A stretch of 64,000 nucleotides of DNA from Limnohabitans sp. T6-20. Lineage in GTDB: Bacteria > Pseudomonadota > Gammaproteobacteria > Burkholderiales > Burkholderiaceae_C. The stretch covers positions 248,001-312,000 of the forward strand of contig NZ_NERW01000003.1 of the NCBI RefSeq assembly GCF_003063505.1, in the 5' to 3' direction. Below, piece by piece: positions 49,538 through 57,652 of this stretch. Positions within the stretch are counted from its first letter, which is position 1. The number at the start of each line of letters is the position of its first letter. The position numbers and the translations under genes were made by a program. The notes beneath the pieces were generated by a model. The model was not told the DNA's origin. It searched no databases and saw nothing but the letters and a program-made list of their open reading frames with translations.

Positions 49538-49652
49538 GTAGGCGCGAGCCCCTGCTCGCGAATGCCGACTGCGCCACTGCACGCATTCGGCTGCAGGGGC
49601 AGCCTCCCACAAAGACCTCACACGCTCGGCCGCAGGGGCGGCCGCCTACAAA
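49538..49652. repeat. REP-like triplet overlapping the end of queG
   Basis: Units: 49538-49564 forward (GCGAGC-CCCT-GCTCGC), 49584-49612 reverse (GGCTGC-CCCT-GCAGCC) and 49624-49652 reverse (GGCCGC-CCCT-GCGGCC, perfect stem). The last one covers the queG stop codon (49646-49648). Confidence 0.82.
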
Positions 49653-50758
49653 ACCGGGGGCAACTTGGCGAGTGACCACGCCACCTGCTCTTGCACCACC
49701 GGATCGGGATGCACTGCATGTTCACGCAAGGCTTGTCGCAGGCTTTGGCGCTCTGCGGCATTGAGCGCATCCGTCGCCAGCGCATTGCCTGCAGCCAAGG
49801 CCAGATTGCGCAGCCAGCGGGCGTGGCCAATGCGGCGGATGGCGCTGCCTTCGGTGCGGCGCAAAAATTCGGCCTCGCTCCAGGCCATCAGCTGCGCAAT
49901 ACTGCCCGCGCTCAAGCCGTCACGCGGCTGCCAATCGGGCAAGGGGCTCACTTGTGCGAACTTGTTCCACGGGCAAGCCAGCTGGCAATCGTCGCAACCG
50001 TAAATCCGGTTGCCGATCAGGGGCCGCAAGGCTTCGTCGATCGGCCCGGCATGCTCAATCGTCAAGTAAGAAATGCAGCGCCGCGCATCCAGCTGGTACG
50101 GCCCCACAATGGCACCTGTCGGACACAGGTCCATGCAGGCCGTGCACTGGCCACAGTGCCCGGACACGGCAGGCGACTCGGGCAAGGCGAAATCGACAAA
50201 CAACTCGCCCAGAAAAAACATGGACCCGGCCTCGCGTGACAGCACCAGCGTGTGTTTGCCCCGCCAGCCCAGGCCGCTGCGGGTGGCCAGCTCGGCCTCG
50301 AGCACCGGAGCCGAATCGGTGAACACCCGGTGCCCAAACGGGCCAATGGCCTGTGCGATGCGCTCTTGCAGTTTTTGCAGGCGCGAGCGCAACACCTTGT
50401 GGTAATCGCGCCCCCGGGCATAGACCGAGACCACCGCCTCGCCCGGCTGCGCGCTGCGGGCGGTCTCGTGGGCCACCCAGTCGGGCTGCGTGCTCTGCGG
50501 CAAATAATCCATGCGGGCGGTGATCACGCTCACGGTGCCCGGCACCAGCTCGGCGGGGCGCGCACGCTTCATGCCATGGCTTTGCATGTAGCCCATGCTG
50601 CCGTGAAATCCGGCCGTGAGCCAAGCCTGTAATCCAGGCTCGGCCGAGGACAAATCGATACCGGTCACGCCAATTTGGGACAATCCCAACTCACGCGCCC
50701 AGATCTGGATCTGGGGCCACAGTTCAAGAAGGTCGATTTGAGTACGTTGAGCAGTCAC
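49646..50758 (-). CDS. queG: epoxyqueuosine reductase
   Basis: 370 residues from the GTG at 50758 (VTAQRTQIDLLELWPQ). Last step of queuosine tRNA modification; a cobalamin-dependent, iron-sulfur reductase. Two [4Fe-4S] motifs are visible: CGQCTACMDLCPTGA and CDDCQLACPWNKF. Also SVYARGRDYHKVLR and GWRGKHTLVLS. The C-terminal third carries HEAT-like helices (ALREHAVHPDPVVQEQ). The same frame stays open to 51334, but that stretch reads antisense to tsaE. Its 5' end overlaps the divergent tsaE start. Confidence 0.94.
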   Translation of the reverse strand: MTAQRTQIDLLELWPQIQIWARELGLSQIGVTGIDLSSAEPGLQAWLTAGFHGSMGYMQSHGMKRARPAELVPGTVSVITARMDYLPQSTQPDWVAHETARSAQPGEAVVSVYARGRDYHKVLRSRLQKLQERIAQAIGPFGHRVFTDSAPVLEAELATRSGLGWRGKHTLVLSREAGSMFFLGELFVDFALPESPAVSGHCGQCTACMDLCPTGAIVGPYQLDARRCISYLTIEHAGPIDEALRPLIGNRIYGCDDCQLACPWNKFAQVSPLPDWQPRDGLSAGSIAQLMAWSEAEFLRRTEGSAIRRIGHARWLRNLALAAGNALATDALNAAERQSLRQALREHAVHPDPVVQEQVAWSLAKLPPVL

Positions 50759-51316
50759 CCGCCGATTGTAGGAAGCCCCACCGAAGCCCCTTTGGCCGAC
50801 ACGGTCTGGGCCACCTTGTGGCCCGATGAGTCCGCCACCCAGGCCTTTGCATCTGCACTGGCCGATGCACTGCAAAGCTGGCCCGGTGGGCGTGATGCCT
50901 GCATCGAGTTGCGCGGCAATCTGGGCGCAGGCAAAACCACTCTGGTGCGCCACCTGCTGCGCGCGGCCGGGGTGCAAGGCCGCATCAAAAGCCCCACCTA
51001 CGCTGTGGTCGAACCGCATCAGGCAGGCCATGGTGATGCCGCCTGGCCCATCTGGCATTTCGACTTTTACCGTTTCTATGACCCGCAAGAATGGGAAGAC
51101 GCGGGCTTTCGGGACATCTTTGCCGGGCCGGGCCTCAAGCTCATGGAATGGCCCGACAAGGTGGCCGGGCAATTGCCACCGCCTGACTGGGTGATCGCGC
51201 TGGACGCGATCGACGAGGACCAGCGCCAGGTGCGCATCACCGCAGACACAGCACGCGGTCAACACTGGCTGACGGCCTGGGCCGCAGCACATCCGGGGGC
51301 AGCGCATGCGCTCTGA
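50738..51316 (+). CDS. tsaE: tRNA threonylcarbamoyladenosine biosynthesis ATPase TsaE
   Basis: About 192 residues from TTG at 50738 (LSTLSSHPPIVG); an ATG at 50675 would add 21 residues and extend the overlap with queG. Energises the TsaB-TsaD complex that makes t6A in tRNA. P-loop GNLGAGKTTLVRHLL, then KSPTYAVVEPH, HFDFYRFYDPQEWEDAGF and LMEWPDKV. The start is uncertain, the identity is not. Its last 11 bases overlap amiC. Confidence 0.93.
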   Translation: MSTLSSHPPIVGSPTEAPLADTVWATLWPDESATQAFASALADALQSWPGGRDACIELRGNLGAGKTTLVRHLLRAAGVQGRIKSPTYAVVEPHQAGHGDAAWPIWHFDFYRFYDPQEWEDAGFRDIFAGPGLKLMEWPDKVAGQLPPPDWVIALDAIDEDQRQVRITADTARGQHWLTAWAAAHPGAAHAL

Positions 51317-52694
51317 CCGCCGCCGCATCGTCAAAGCGGGTCTGCTGGCACTCAGCCTGGGGGCCGCTCAGCTGGCCCGGGGTGCCAACATGCTGGCCGT
51401 GCGCATCTGGCCCGCACCCGACTACAGCCGGGTCACGCTCGAATCGGACACCGCGCTCAAAACCCGGCAAACCTTCATCGACTCGCCCCCCCGACTGGCG
51501 GTGGACATTGAAGGCATGGAACTCAACGCCGCCCTGCGCGAGCTGGTGGGCAAGGTGCAAGCCTCCGACCCCAACATTGCAGGCATCCGGGTGGGGCAGT
51601 TCAACGCCAGCACCGTGCGGCTGGTGATTGACCTCAAACGCCCCATCGCACCGCAGGTGTTCACCTTGCAACCCGTGGCCGCCTATGCCCACCGGCTGGT
51701 GCTCGACCTGTACCCTTCGCAAGCGACTGACCCGCTGGAGCAACTGATTCAGGAGCGGGCATCGGCCAAAGCCCCTACACAGTCCAGCGCCTTGCCCCCT
51801 TCCGGATCGGTGAACGACCCCTTGGGCGAATTGATCGCCAAGCAAGGCCAAGGCAGCGCCAAGCCAGCGCCAGCGGCGCCCAGCACCCGCAAGCAGGACT
51901 TTGAGCCCGCCCCCTCGGCCGTGATGGACAACCCCAATCACCCGCCGCGCCAAGCGAGCACCGGCAGCACCGACCGGCTGATCGTGATCGCACTCGACCC
52001 GGGCCATGGCGGTGAAGACCCCGGCGCAGTCGGCCCCGGCGGCACCCGCGAAAAAGACGTGGTGCTGAAAATTGCCCATTTGCTGCGCGACCGCATCAAC
52101 GCCAGCAGCGTGAACGGCAGCCCCATGCGGGCCTATCTGACGCGTGATGCCGACTTTTTTGTGCCCCTGCATGTGCGGGTGCAAAAAGCCCGCCGCGTGC
52201 AGGCGGACCTGTTCGTCAGCATCCATGCCGATGCGTTTTTCACGCCCCAGGCCAGCGGCGCCAGCGTGTTTGCGCTCAGCCAGGGCGCGGCCTCCAGCAG
52301 CGCCGCCCGCTGGATGGCTCAAAAGGAAAACAAGGCCGACCTGATCGGCGGCATCAATTTGGGTAGCCAGGATGCCCAGGTGCAACGCGCTCTGCTCGAC
52401 ATGAGCACCGCCGCCCAAATCAAGGACAGCCTGCAGCTGGGCGGCAGCCTGCTGCGCGAGATCGGCGGTGTGGGCCGCCTGCACAAACCCCGGGTGGAGC
52501 AAGCGGGTTTTGCGGTCCTCAAAGCGCCGGACATTCCGAGCGTGCTGGTGGAAACCGCCTTCATCAGCAATCCGGAAGAAGAAGAAAAACTGCGCAGCGA
52601 TGCCTACCAAAAGCAACTCACCGACGCCCTGATGCGCGGCATCCTGAATTACTTTTCGCGCAACCCGCCGTTGGCGCGCAATCGGTCCATTTAA
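51306..52694 (+). CDS. amiC: N-acetylmuramoyl-L-alanine amidase (AmiC-type)
   Basis: 462 residues. Cuts peptidoglycan during daughter-cell separation. The N-terminus MRSDRRRIVKAGLLALSLG has a twin-arginine-like motif, as in E. coli AmiC. An AMIN domain (residues 30-140) targets the septum. A Pro/Ser/Ala-rich linker (about 150-215) leads to the Amidase_3 domain with zinc ligands in LDPGHGGEDPGA, TREKDVVLKIA and SIHADAF, and the catalytic Glu in VETAFISNPEEE. The tsaE-amiC order is common. Confidence 0.95.
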   Translation: MRSDRRRIVKAGLLALSLGAAQLARGANMLAVRIWPAPDYSRVTLESDTALKTRQTFIDSPPRLAVDIEGMELNAALRELVGKVQASDPNIAGIRVGQFNASTVRLVIDLKRPIAPQVFTLQPVAAYAHRLVLDLYPSQATDPLEQLIQERASAKAPTQSSALPPSGSVNDPLGELIAKQGQGSAKPAPAAPSTRKQDFEPAPSAVMDNPNHPPRQASTGSTDRLIVIALDPGHGGEDPGAVGPGGTREKDVVLKIAHLLRDRINASSVNGSPMRAYLTRDADFFVPLHVRVQKARRVQADLFVSIHADAFFTPQASGASVFALSQGAASSSAARWMAQKENKADLIGGINLGSQDAQVQRALLDMSTAAQIKDSLQLGGSLLREIGGVGRLHKPRVEQAGFAVLKAPDIPSVLVETAFISNPEEEEKLRSDAYQKQLTDALMRGILNYFSRNPPLARNRSI

Positions 52695-52714
52695 GCGGCG
52701 AATAGACGCCAAAT

Positions 52715-52750
52715 TTGATATCCAAAAAGACATCATATAAAATGTCTTTT
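52715..52750 (+). promoter_or_regulatory. promoter and operator of the toxin-antitoxin pair
   Basis: TTGATA (52715-52720), 17-bp gap, TAAAAT (52738-52743). A perfect inverted repeat, aaaagacat (52725-52733) and atgtctttt (52742-52750) with an 8-nt spacer, straddles the -10 box. This is the usual layout for autorepression by a Phd/YefM or RelB antitoxin. Confidence 0.65.
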
Positions 52751-52768
52751 GAATTCAAAGGCGGCCCC

Positions 52769-53014
52769 ATGGACACCATCCTCAGCAAAAACAGCATCAG
52801 CGTCACCGAGCTCAAGCGCAACTACGCCAGCATCCTGGCGCAAGCCGACGACGAACCCGTGGCCGTGCTCAACCACAACCGCCCCGAAGCCTACTTGGTG
52901 CCAGCGGCTTATTTTGAGCGCCTGCTCAACCAGCTGGAAGACCTGGAAGACGCCAAACTCGTTCAAGAACGCGCCAACGGCCCCTTCATCGACATCAGCC
53001 CAGATGCCCTATAA
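52769..53014 (+). CDS. Phd/YefM-RelB-type antitoxin
   Basis: 81 residues, starting at the ATG of MDTILSKNSISVTELKRN. The N-terminal DNA-binding half shows SVTELKRNYASILAQADDEP and PVAVLNHNRPEAYLVPAAYF, typical of Phd/YefM-family antitoxins. The C-terminal half (LLNQLEDLEDAKLVQERANG) would wrap the toxin. The end overlaps the toxin start by 11 bp. An ATG 18 codons upstream lies within the operator and is rejected. Confidence 0.9.
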   Translation: MDTILSKNSISVTELKRNYASILAQADDEPVAVLNHNRPEAYLVPAAYFERLLNQLEDLEDAKLVQERANGPFIDISPDAL

Positions 53015-53291
53015 GCTGCGTTTTCACGAACTGGCATGGGCCGAATGACAAAAGCTCGACGGCAGCATCAAAAGCCCGCTCAAGAAAAAACTGCTGGAAA
53101 GACTGCAAGAACCCCGGGTTCCATCAGCCGCTTTGTCGCAAATGCCCGACTGCTACAAGATCAAATTGCGCCAAGCAGGCTACCGATTGGTGTACCGGGT
53201 CGATGACGGCGTGGTGTACGTGACCGTCATCGCCATTGGCAAACGCGACAAAAGCGCGGTCTACGCCACCGCCATCACACGCATGCCCTGA
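53004..53291 (+). pseudogene. RelE/ParE-type toxin, interrupted by a nonsense codon
   Basis: The frame begins MPYKLRFHELAWAE, meets TGA at 53046-53048 (codon 15), then continues intact to 53291 as QKLDGSIKSPLKKKLLERLQ ... MPDCYKIKLRQAGYR ... VYVTVIAIGKRDKSAVY. RelE-family relatives usually read EWQKLD here, so one G-to-A change in a Trp codon explains the stop. The rest shows no frameshift and keeps RelE core residues, suggesting recent inactivation. The full length would be 95 residues. Confidence 0.85.
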
Positions 53292-53335
53292 GGCAGGTAG
53301 CCATCTCACACCGGGGTAAGCTTTTACAAAGCAGC

Positions 53336-53995
53336 CTACTGGCTCGCCTGCACGTCCCGATCAAACTGGTCCATGGCCGTGAGGGTCAAAGGATCGGTGA
53401 CCAGACCGGCCGCGAACTCGGGGCGCACGGTCACGGCGTGGGCACCACAAGCGATCAGGCGTGACAGCACATCGGCCGATTTGATGCTGGCGGCCAGCAG
53501 TTGCAGGCCATCGGCTTGCACCGCCACACACGCCTCGATCAAAGACCAGACATCGCGCCCGTCGGCTTGCAGGCGGCCCACATAAGGCGCGACGTAATTG
53601 GCACCTTGCGCACGCGCCCACAGCAGTTGCACGGGGTTCGACAAGCCGGTCAGCAGCGTGGGCACGCCCCAGGCCTGCACCTCGCGCAGCACCGGCTGCC
53701 AGTCGGGGTGGCAAGGCAGCTTGATGGTCAGGCGCACACGCGCCTGCACGGCGGCGGGCAACAGCACTTCGAGCCATTGCGCGGTCTCGCCCACATCGGC
53801 GCGGGGCAATTGAAGCATCAGCTCGGGGATGCGGGCCTCACCGGCTTGCGTCACCAGCTTCAGATAGCCGGACAGACTGACCGGCAAACCGGCTTGCATG
53901 ACCAGTGTGGGGTTGGTGGTCACACCCTGCACGGGTGGGCAACCCGCGGGCAAGGCCCACTGGCGGGCGTCGGCGGAATCGAGGTAAAACTTCAT
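53336..53995 (-). CDS. transaldolase / fructose-6-phosphate aldolase-like protein
   Basis: 219 residues, the size of the small FSA/TalC branch. TIM-barrel signatures: FYLDSAD (Asp6), GVTTNPTLV (Asn28), the Schiff-base Lys in LTIKLPCHPDW (Lys92) and NYVAPYVGRL. FSA enzymes split fructose 6-phosphate or related ketoses reversibly. The segment after the Lys (PCHPDW) differs from the usual PVTxEG, so substrate use may be altered. Overlaps the ROK gene by ATGA; last gene of the minus-strand arm of the sugar cassette. Confidence 0.85.
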   Translation of the reverse strand: MKFYLDSADARQWALPAGCPPVQGVTTNPTLVMQAGLPVSLSGYLKLVTQAGEARIPELMLQLPRADVGETAQWLEVLLPAAVQARVRLTIKLPCHPDWQPVLREVQAWGVPTLLTGLSNPVQLLWARAQGANYVAPYVGRLQADGRDVWSLIEACVAVQADGLQLLAASIKSADVLSRLIACGAHAVTVRPEFAAGLVTDPLTLTAMDQFDRDVQASQ

Positions 53996-55206
53996 GGGTT
54001 GTCCTGTTTCAGGAAGATGTCTTTGTCCGGGAAGAACTGGCTGTGCAGGGGCAGCAATGCGCCACCCAAAGCGCGGGCATGCGCCCCCACCTGACCAGCC
54101 AGCAATTGCGGCTGGTGCATGCCGTCAAAACGGTAGCCAGCCAACGCGTCTTGTGTGGCGGCCATCAGGGCGGTCATGAGTGGCGCGCCCAGCGAGCCGT
54201 CCATTACCACCGCGTCCAGATCGAGCAAGGCGGCAGAACTCGCCACCGTCATGGCCAGCGCCTGACTGGCTTGGGCGATCCAAGGGGCGGTGAACTCGGC
54301 ATAAGCCGCGTCCATGATGCCGTTCTGGTGAATCAACAAGGGATCATGACCAGCCCCCAGCAAGGCTTGCTCCAGCTGCCAGCCCGAGGCTTTTTGCAGC
54401 AGTTGCGGCGGCATGCCTGAACCGGCGGAGGCCAGGCCCACGGGCAAGGAACCAATCGCCCCGGCGTTGCCGCGCTCGCCGTTCATGATGTGGCCCGACA
54501 GCACCAGACCACCGCCGATGAAGGTGCCGACAAACACATACAAAAAGCTGCGCACGCTTCGGCCATGGCCTTGCAGCAATTCGGCCACGCAGGCGGCGGT
54601 GGTGTCTTTGGCAAACACCACCGGCAAATCGGTCAGGCGTTGCACTTCGGCGGGCAGGTCGATGTGTTCCCAGCGGGCCAACGCCTGCGCGGCTTGCCCG
54701 CCCATGAGGTCGGCCCATTTGTGCAGGGACAGGGGTGCTGTCAGGCCCACGCCCACGGTGCGTGCCCACAAATCGCCCATGCGGCTTTGCAGGGTTTGCA
54801 GGCCCTCGGCCATGGAGGCGAACAAGTGGTCCGGATCGGGGTAGTCGTAATGAACTTCGACGCGCTCCACCGGCTGGCCTGTGAAATCGGCCACCAGCAG
54901 CTCCAGATTGCGCCGCCCCACTTGAATGCCCACGCTGAACGCACCTTGCGGGTTGAGCGACAGGGGAACAGAAGGCTGGCCGATTTTGCCGCGCACCCGG
55001 TCTTGTTTGAGCAGCAAACCATCGTCGAGCAGTCGGCCCACGATGATGGCCACCGTCTGAGTGGACAGCTGGGTCAGGCGGGCCAAATCGGCCTTGGGGA
55101 TGGCCCCGTGGTGGCGGATGGCCTGCAGCACGATGCGCTCGTTGAACTGGCGCATGCCCACATGGTTGGAACCACGCATGGCGGGCGATGTGGGCGCAGA
55201 GTTCAT
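53992..55206 (-). CDS. ROK-family transcriptional regulator
   Basis: 404 residues. The N-terminal winged helix-turn-helix (residues 20-80) has TQLSTQTVAIIVGRLLDDG. The ROK domain follows, with FAKDTTAACVAELL, FVGTFIGGGLVLSG and GNAGAIGSLPVG. The zinc motif CxCGxxGC found in Mlc/NagC after this point is missing. Likely represses the adjoining sugar genes and is relieved by a sugar or sugar phosphate. Sits between the mutarotase and the aldolase genes. Confidence 0.9.
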   Translation of the reverse strand: MNSAPTSPAMRGSNHVGMRQFNERIVLQAIRHHGAIPKADLARLTQLSTQTVAIIVGRLLDDGLLLKQDRVRGKIGQPSVPLSLNPQGAFSVGIQVGRRNLELLVADFTGQPVERVEVHYDYPDPDHLFASMAEGLQTLQSRMGDLWARTVGVGLTAPLSLHKWADLMGGQAAQALARWEHIDLPAEVQRLTDLPVVFAKDTTAACVAELLQGHGRSVRSFLYVFVGTFIGGGLVLSGHIMNGERGNAGAIGSLPVGLASAGSGMPPQLLQKASGWQLEQALLGAGHDPLLIHQNGIMDAAYAEFTAPWIAQASQALAMTVASSAALLDLDAVVMDGSLGAPLMTALMAATQDALAGYRFDGMHQPQLLAGQVGAHARALGGALLPLHSQFFPDKDIFLKQDNP

Positions 55207-55251
55207 GGCGAATGTGGGCGTTAAATGCCGACAGGGGTCAGGCGTTAAAAA

Positions 55252-55692
55252 TCAGACAAGAATCACGCCCTTGCAGAACAAGGCGTTGCCGTAGGCTGTG
55301 CCCTCGCCGCTTTGCACGATCAGGCTGGCCCCTTTGATTTTCTCGTAAAAGGCATAGCGCTCAACGGGCTCGACCTGTTCGGCTTTGAAACCTTCGGCCA
55401 CCACCAGATCGACCACCGCCTGCTGGGCCGCCGTGCGGTGGCCGTCTGCGCTGCGGCACACGCGCATGAAGGCCGCAGGCTGCGCCACATCGACTGCCAG
55501 CGGAAACACCGACAACACGGCGCGGCTCACGCGCTCCAGGCTGTGCCCGGGAATGCGCACCACCGGCTTGCCCTGGCTCAAAAAGTCGGCGGTGAAGTTC
55601 GCGTCCACCACCGCCACCCATTCCCCATGGCCCATGGCACACAGGTGCATCAGCAGCTCGGGCGTGAGCAGCGGGTCGATTCCCTTCAGCAT
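55252..55692 (-). CDS. RbsD/FucU family sugar mutarotase
   Basis: 146 residues from the ATG of MLKGIDPLLTPELLMHL. Core motif CAMGHGEWVAVVDANFTADF includes the conserved His. Ends with QSGEGTAYGNALFCKGVI, where Tyr/Asn contact the sugar. Speeds anomer or pyranose/furanose exchange of the imported sugar. FucU-like (about 140 residues) rather than strictly RbsD. The start overlaps the ABC ATPase stop by 7 bp. Confidence 0.92.
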   Translation of the reverse strand: MLKGIDPLLTPELLMHLCAMGHGEWVAVVDANFTADFLSQGKPVVRIPGHSLERVSRAVLSVFPLAVDVAQPAAFMRVCRSADGHRTAAQQAVVDLVVAEGFKAEQVEPVERYAFYEKIKGASLIVQSGEGTAYGNALFCKGVILV

Positions 55693-56474
55693 GCCACCGC
55701 CTCTTCTGAGCGCAGGCTGGCCGGGTCGATGGCACCGGTGATCAGGCCCACAATTTCCTCGGGGTTGGTTTCGCGGGTCAGGCGGCTGCAAATGATGCGG
55801 CCCTGGCGGAACACCCAGATGCGGTCCACCAGATCAAACACCTGACGCAGGTTGTGGCTGATGATGATCAGCGGGATGCCTTGCTTCTTCAAACCTTTGA
55901 TGATTTCTTCCACGCGGGCCGTCTCTTGCACACCCAAGGCGGCGGTGGGCTCGTCCAGGATGATGAGTTTTTTGGCAAAACCAGCGGCGCGGGCAATCGC
56001 CACGCACTGGCGCTGGCCGCCCGACATGCCGCGCAGGCTCTCGGACATGTCCTGAATCTTCACGCCGGTGGTGGCGAGCATGCTGGCCGATTGCTCGCGC
56101 ATGGCCTTGTGGTTCAGGATGGACAGCGGGCCCAGATTCAGGCGGGTGATCTCGCGGCCCAGAAAGATATTGGCCGGCACATCCAGGTCTTCGGCCAGCG
56201 CCAGCGTCTGGTACACGGTCTCGATGCCCTGCTCGCGGGCGTCCAGCGGCGACTCGAAGTTGACCTTGCCGCCGTCCAGCAGGATGTCGCCCGAGTTGGG
56301 CTGCTCGGCCCCGGTGATCAGGCGCACAAAGGTGCTTTTGCCTGCGCCGTTGTCACCCACGATGGCGGCGTGCTCGCCGGGCAACAGGCGAAATTGCGCA
56401 TCGGTCAGGGCTTTGACGCCGCCGTAATGCTTGGTCAGTTTCTGGATTTCGAGAACAGGTGTGGATGACGACAT
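55686..56474 (-). CDS. sugar ABC transporter ATP-binding protein (FrcA-like)
   Basis: 262 residues with a single ABC domain, unlike the double-ABC RbsA; this matches FrcA. Walker A GDNGAGKSTFVRL, Q-loop TVYQTLAL, signature MSGGQRQCVAIARA, Walker B KLIILDEPTAAL and switch IIISHNL. It is in the minus-strand arm while its binding protein and permease are in the plus-strand arm. The start ATG (MSSSTPVLEIQ) is chosen because the upstream 19 codons lack protein-like composition. Confidence 0.93.
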   Translation of the reverse strand: MSSSTPVLEIQKLTKHYGGVKALTDAQFRLLPGEHAAIVGDNGAGKSTFVRLITGAEQPNSGDILLDGGKVNFESPLDAREQGIETVYQTLALAEDLDVPANIFLGREITRLNLGPLSILNHKAMREQSASMLATTGVKIQDMSESLRGMSGGQRQCVAIARAAGFAKKLIILDEPTAALGVQETARVEEIIKGLKKQGIPLIIISHNLRQVFDLVDRIWVFRQGRIICSRLTRETNPEEIVGLITGAIDPASLRSEEAVAC

Positions 56475-56639
56475 GGCAACTCTTTCACATGGAATGGGAG
56501 CAAGCATCGCGCATTTATTCGTTCTTTGCATTAGTAAAACTACTAGGTTTACTTAGTCTGATTTTCAGTTTCTAATCCGTCCGCGGTCAGAAAAACGGTT
56601 TTCTGAACGAATCGAACCCCCACAACGGAGATAAGACCC
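56475..56639. promoter_or_regulatory. shared control region of the sugar cassette
   Basis: 165 bp between divergent ABC genes. Candidate promoter for the binding-protein arm: TTTACT (56548-56553), 17 bp, TCTAAT (56571-56576). Palindrome 1, agtaaaac-tacta-ggtttact (56533-56553), overlaps this -35. Palindrome 2, tcagaaaa-acgg-ttttctga (56587-56606), lies just after the predicted start point. Either could be the ROK operator. Confidence 0.55.
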
Positions 56640-57605
56640 ATGATCACCAAACGCACATTCGGCCGCCTGGCCATCGCTGCAGCAGCGGCCACCCTGTTCA
56701 CCTCGGCCATGGCCGCTGACGTGACCGTGGCCTACATCACCAACGGCAACACCAACGAAGGCTGGACCCTGATCAACGGCGGTGCCAAGAAAGCCGGTCA
56801 GGCCGCGGGCGTGAAATTCATCGAACTGGCGGCTGACAAAGGCGAGTTGTCCCGCCAGCTGGCCATCGTGGAAGACATGATCACCCGCAAGGTCAATGCC
56901 ATTGCCATCGCCCCCGTCGATTCCGCCGGCATCGCCCCCGCCATCAACAAGGCATTGGCCGCGGGCATCGCCGTGGTCGCTGTGGACACGGGCATCACGG
57001 GTTCCAAGATCACCTCGTATGTGGCCACCGACAACATCAAAGCCGCCAATGTGCAGGGCAAGTGGGCGGCTGAGCAGATCAAAGACGGCGACACCGTGAT
57101 TTATGTGACCGGTGACCAAGGCCAATCGACTGGCCAGGAGCGCAAAAAAGGTTTTGTGGACGCGCTGAATGCGGGCCGCAAGAACATCAAGATCGTTGAA
57201 GTGGCCACCACCTGGGACCAGACCATGGCCCAAAACGGTGTGGAAGCAGCTTTGCGCGCCAACCCCGGTGCCAAGGTGATCGCCTGCGCATGGGATGGCG
57301 GCGCTTTGGGTGCCAAGGCTGCGCTGATGGCGGCTGGCAAGAAGCCAGGCGACGTGAAGATCGCTGGTTTTGACGGCTCACCCGGAGGCCTGGACATGAT
57401 GAAGCAAGGCTGGCAACAAGCCAACGCCGCGCAAATGCTGGCCAAAATCGGCCAAGTGGGCGTGGAAACCGCCATCGCTGCCGCGCAAGGCAAAAAGGTC
57501 GAAGCCCGCATCGACACCGGCTCCTTCCTGGTGCTGCCAGCCAACGTGGACAAGTTCGCTACCGACTCCGGTGTGGGCCAGTTCATGAAAGTCAAGGCCA
57601 AGTAA
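56640..57605 (+). CDS. sugar ABC transporter periplasmic binding protein (FrcB/RbsB-like)
   Basis: 321 residues. Signal peptide 1-25 ending TSAMA|AD. Peripla_BP_4 fold with VTVAYITNGNTNEGWTLI, IVEDMITRKVNAIAIAPVD, TGDQGQSTGQERKKGFVDAL and KIAGFDGSPGGLDMMKQGW. Binds a monosaccharide, probably fructose, ribose or similar by cluster context. GGAG 12 nt upstream of the ATG. A hairpin follows the stop, which would let this gene be expressed more than the permease. Confidence 0.93.
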   Translation: MITKRTFGRLAIAAAAATLFTSAMAADVTVAYITNGNTNEGWTLINGGAKKAGQAAGVKFIELAADKGELSRQLAIVEDMITRKVNAIAIAPVDSAGIAPAINKALAAGIAVVAVDTGITGSKITSYVATDNIKAANVQGKWAAEQIKDGDTVIYVTGDQGQSTGQERKKGFVDALNAGRKNIKIVEVATTWDQTMAQNGVEAALRANPGAKVIACAWDGGALGAKAALMAAGKKPGDVKIAGFDGSPGGLDMMKQGWQQANAAQMLAKIGQVGVETAIAAAQGKKVEARIDTGSFLVLPANVDKFATDSGVGQFMKVKAK

Positions 57606-57614
57606 GCACATGCT

Positions 57615-57636
57615 CGGACCTGCGGGTCCGGGTTTT
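57615..57636 (+). terminator. intra-operon hairpin with T-run after the binding-protein gene
   Basis: CGGACC (57615-57620), loop TGCG, GGTCCG (57625-57630), followed by ggttttta. A short but stable stem with a T-run, sited 10 bp after the stop. It probably causes partial termination or protects the 3' end of the binding-protein mRNA. Confidence 0.6.
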
Positions 57637-57652
57637 TATACCGAGAAAACTC

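Noticed and set aside
50759-51334. N-terminal extension of queG
   Set aside because: Antisense to tsaE; QueG family length is reached from the GTG at 50758.
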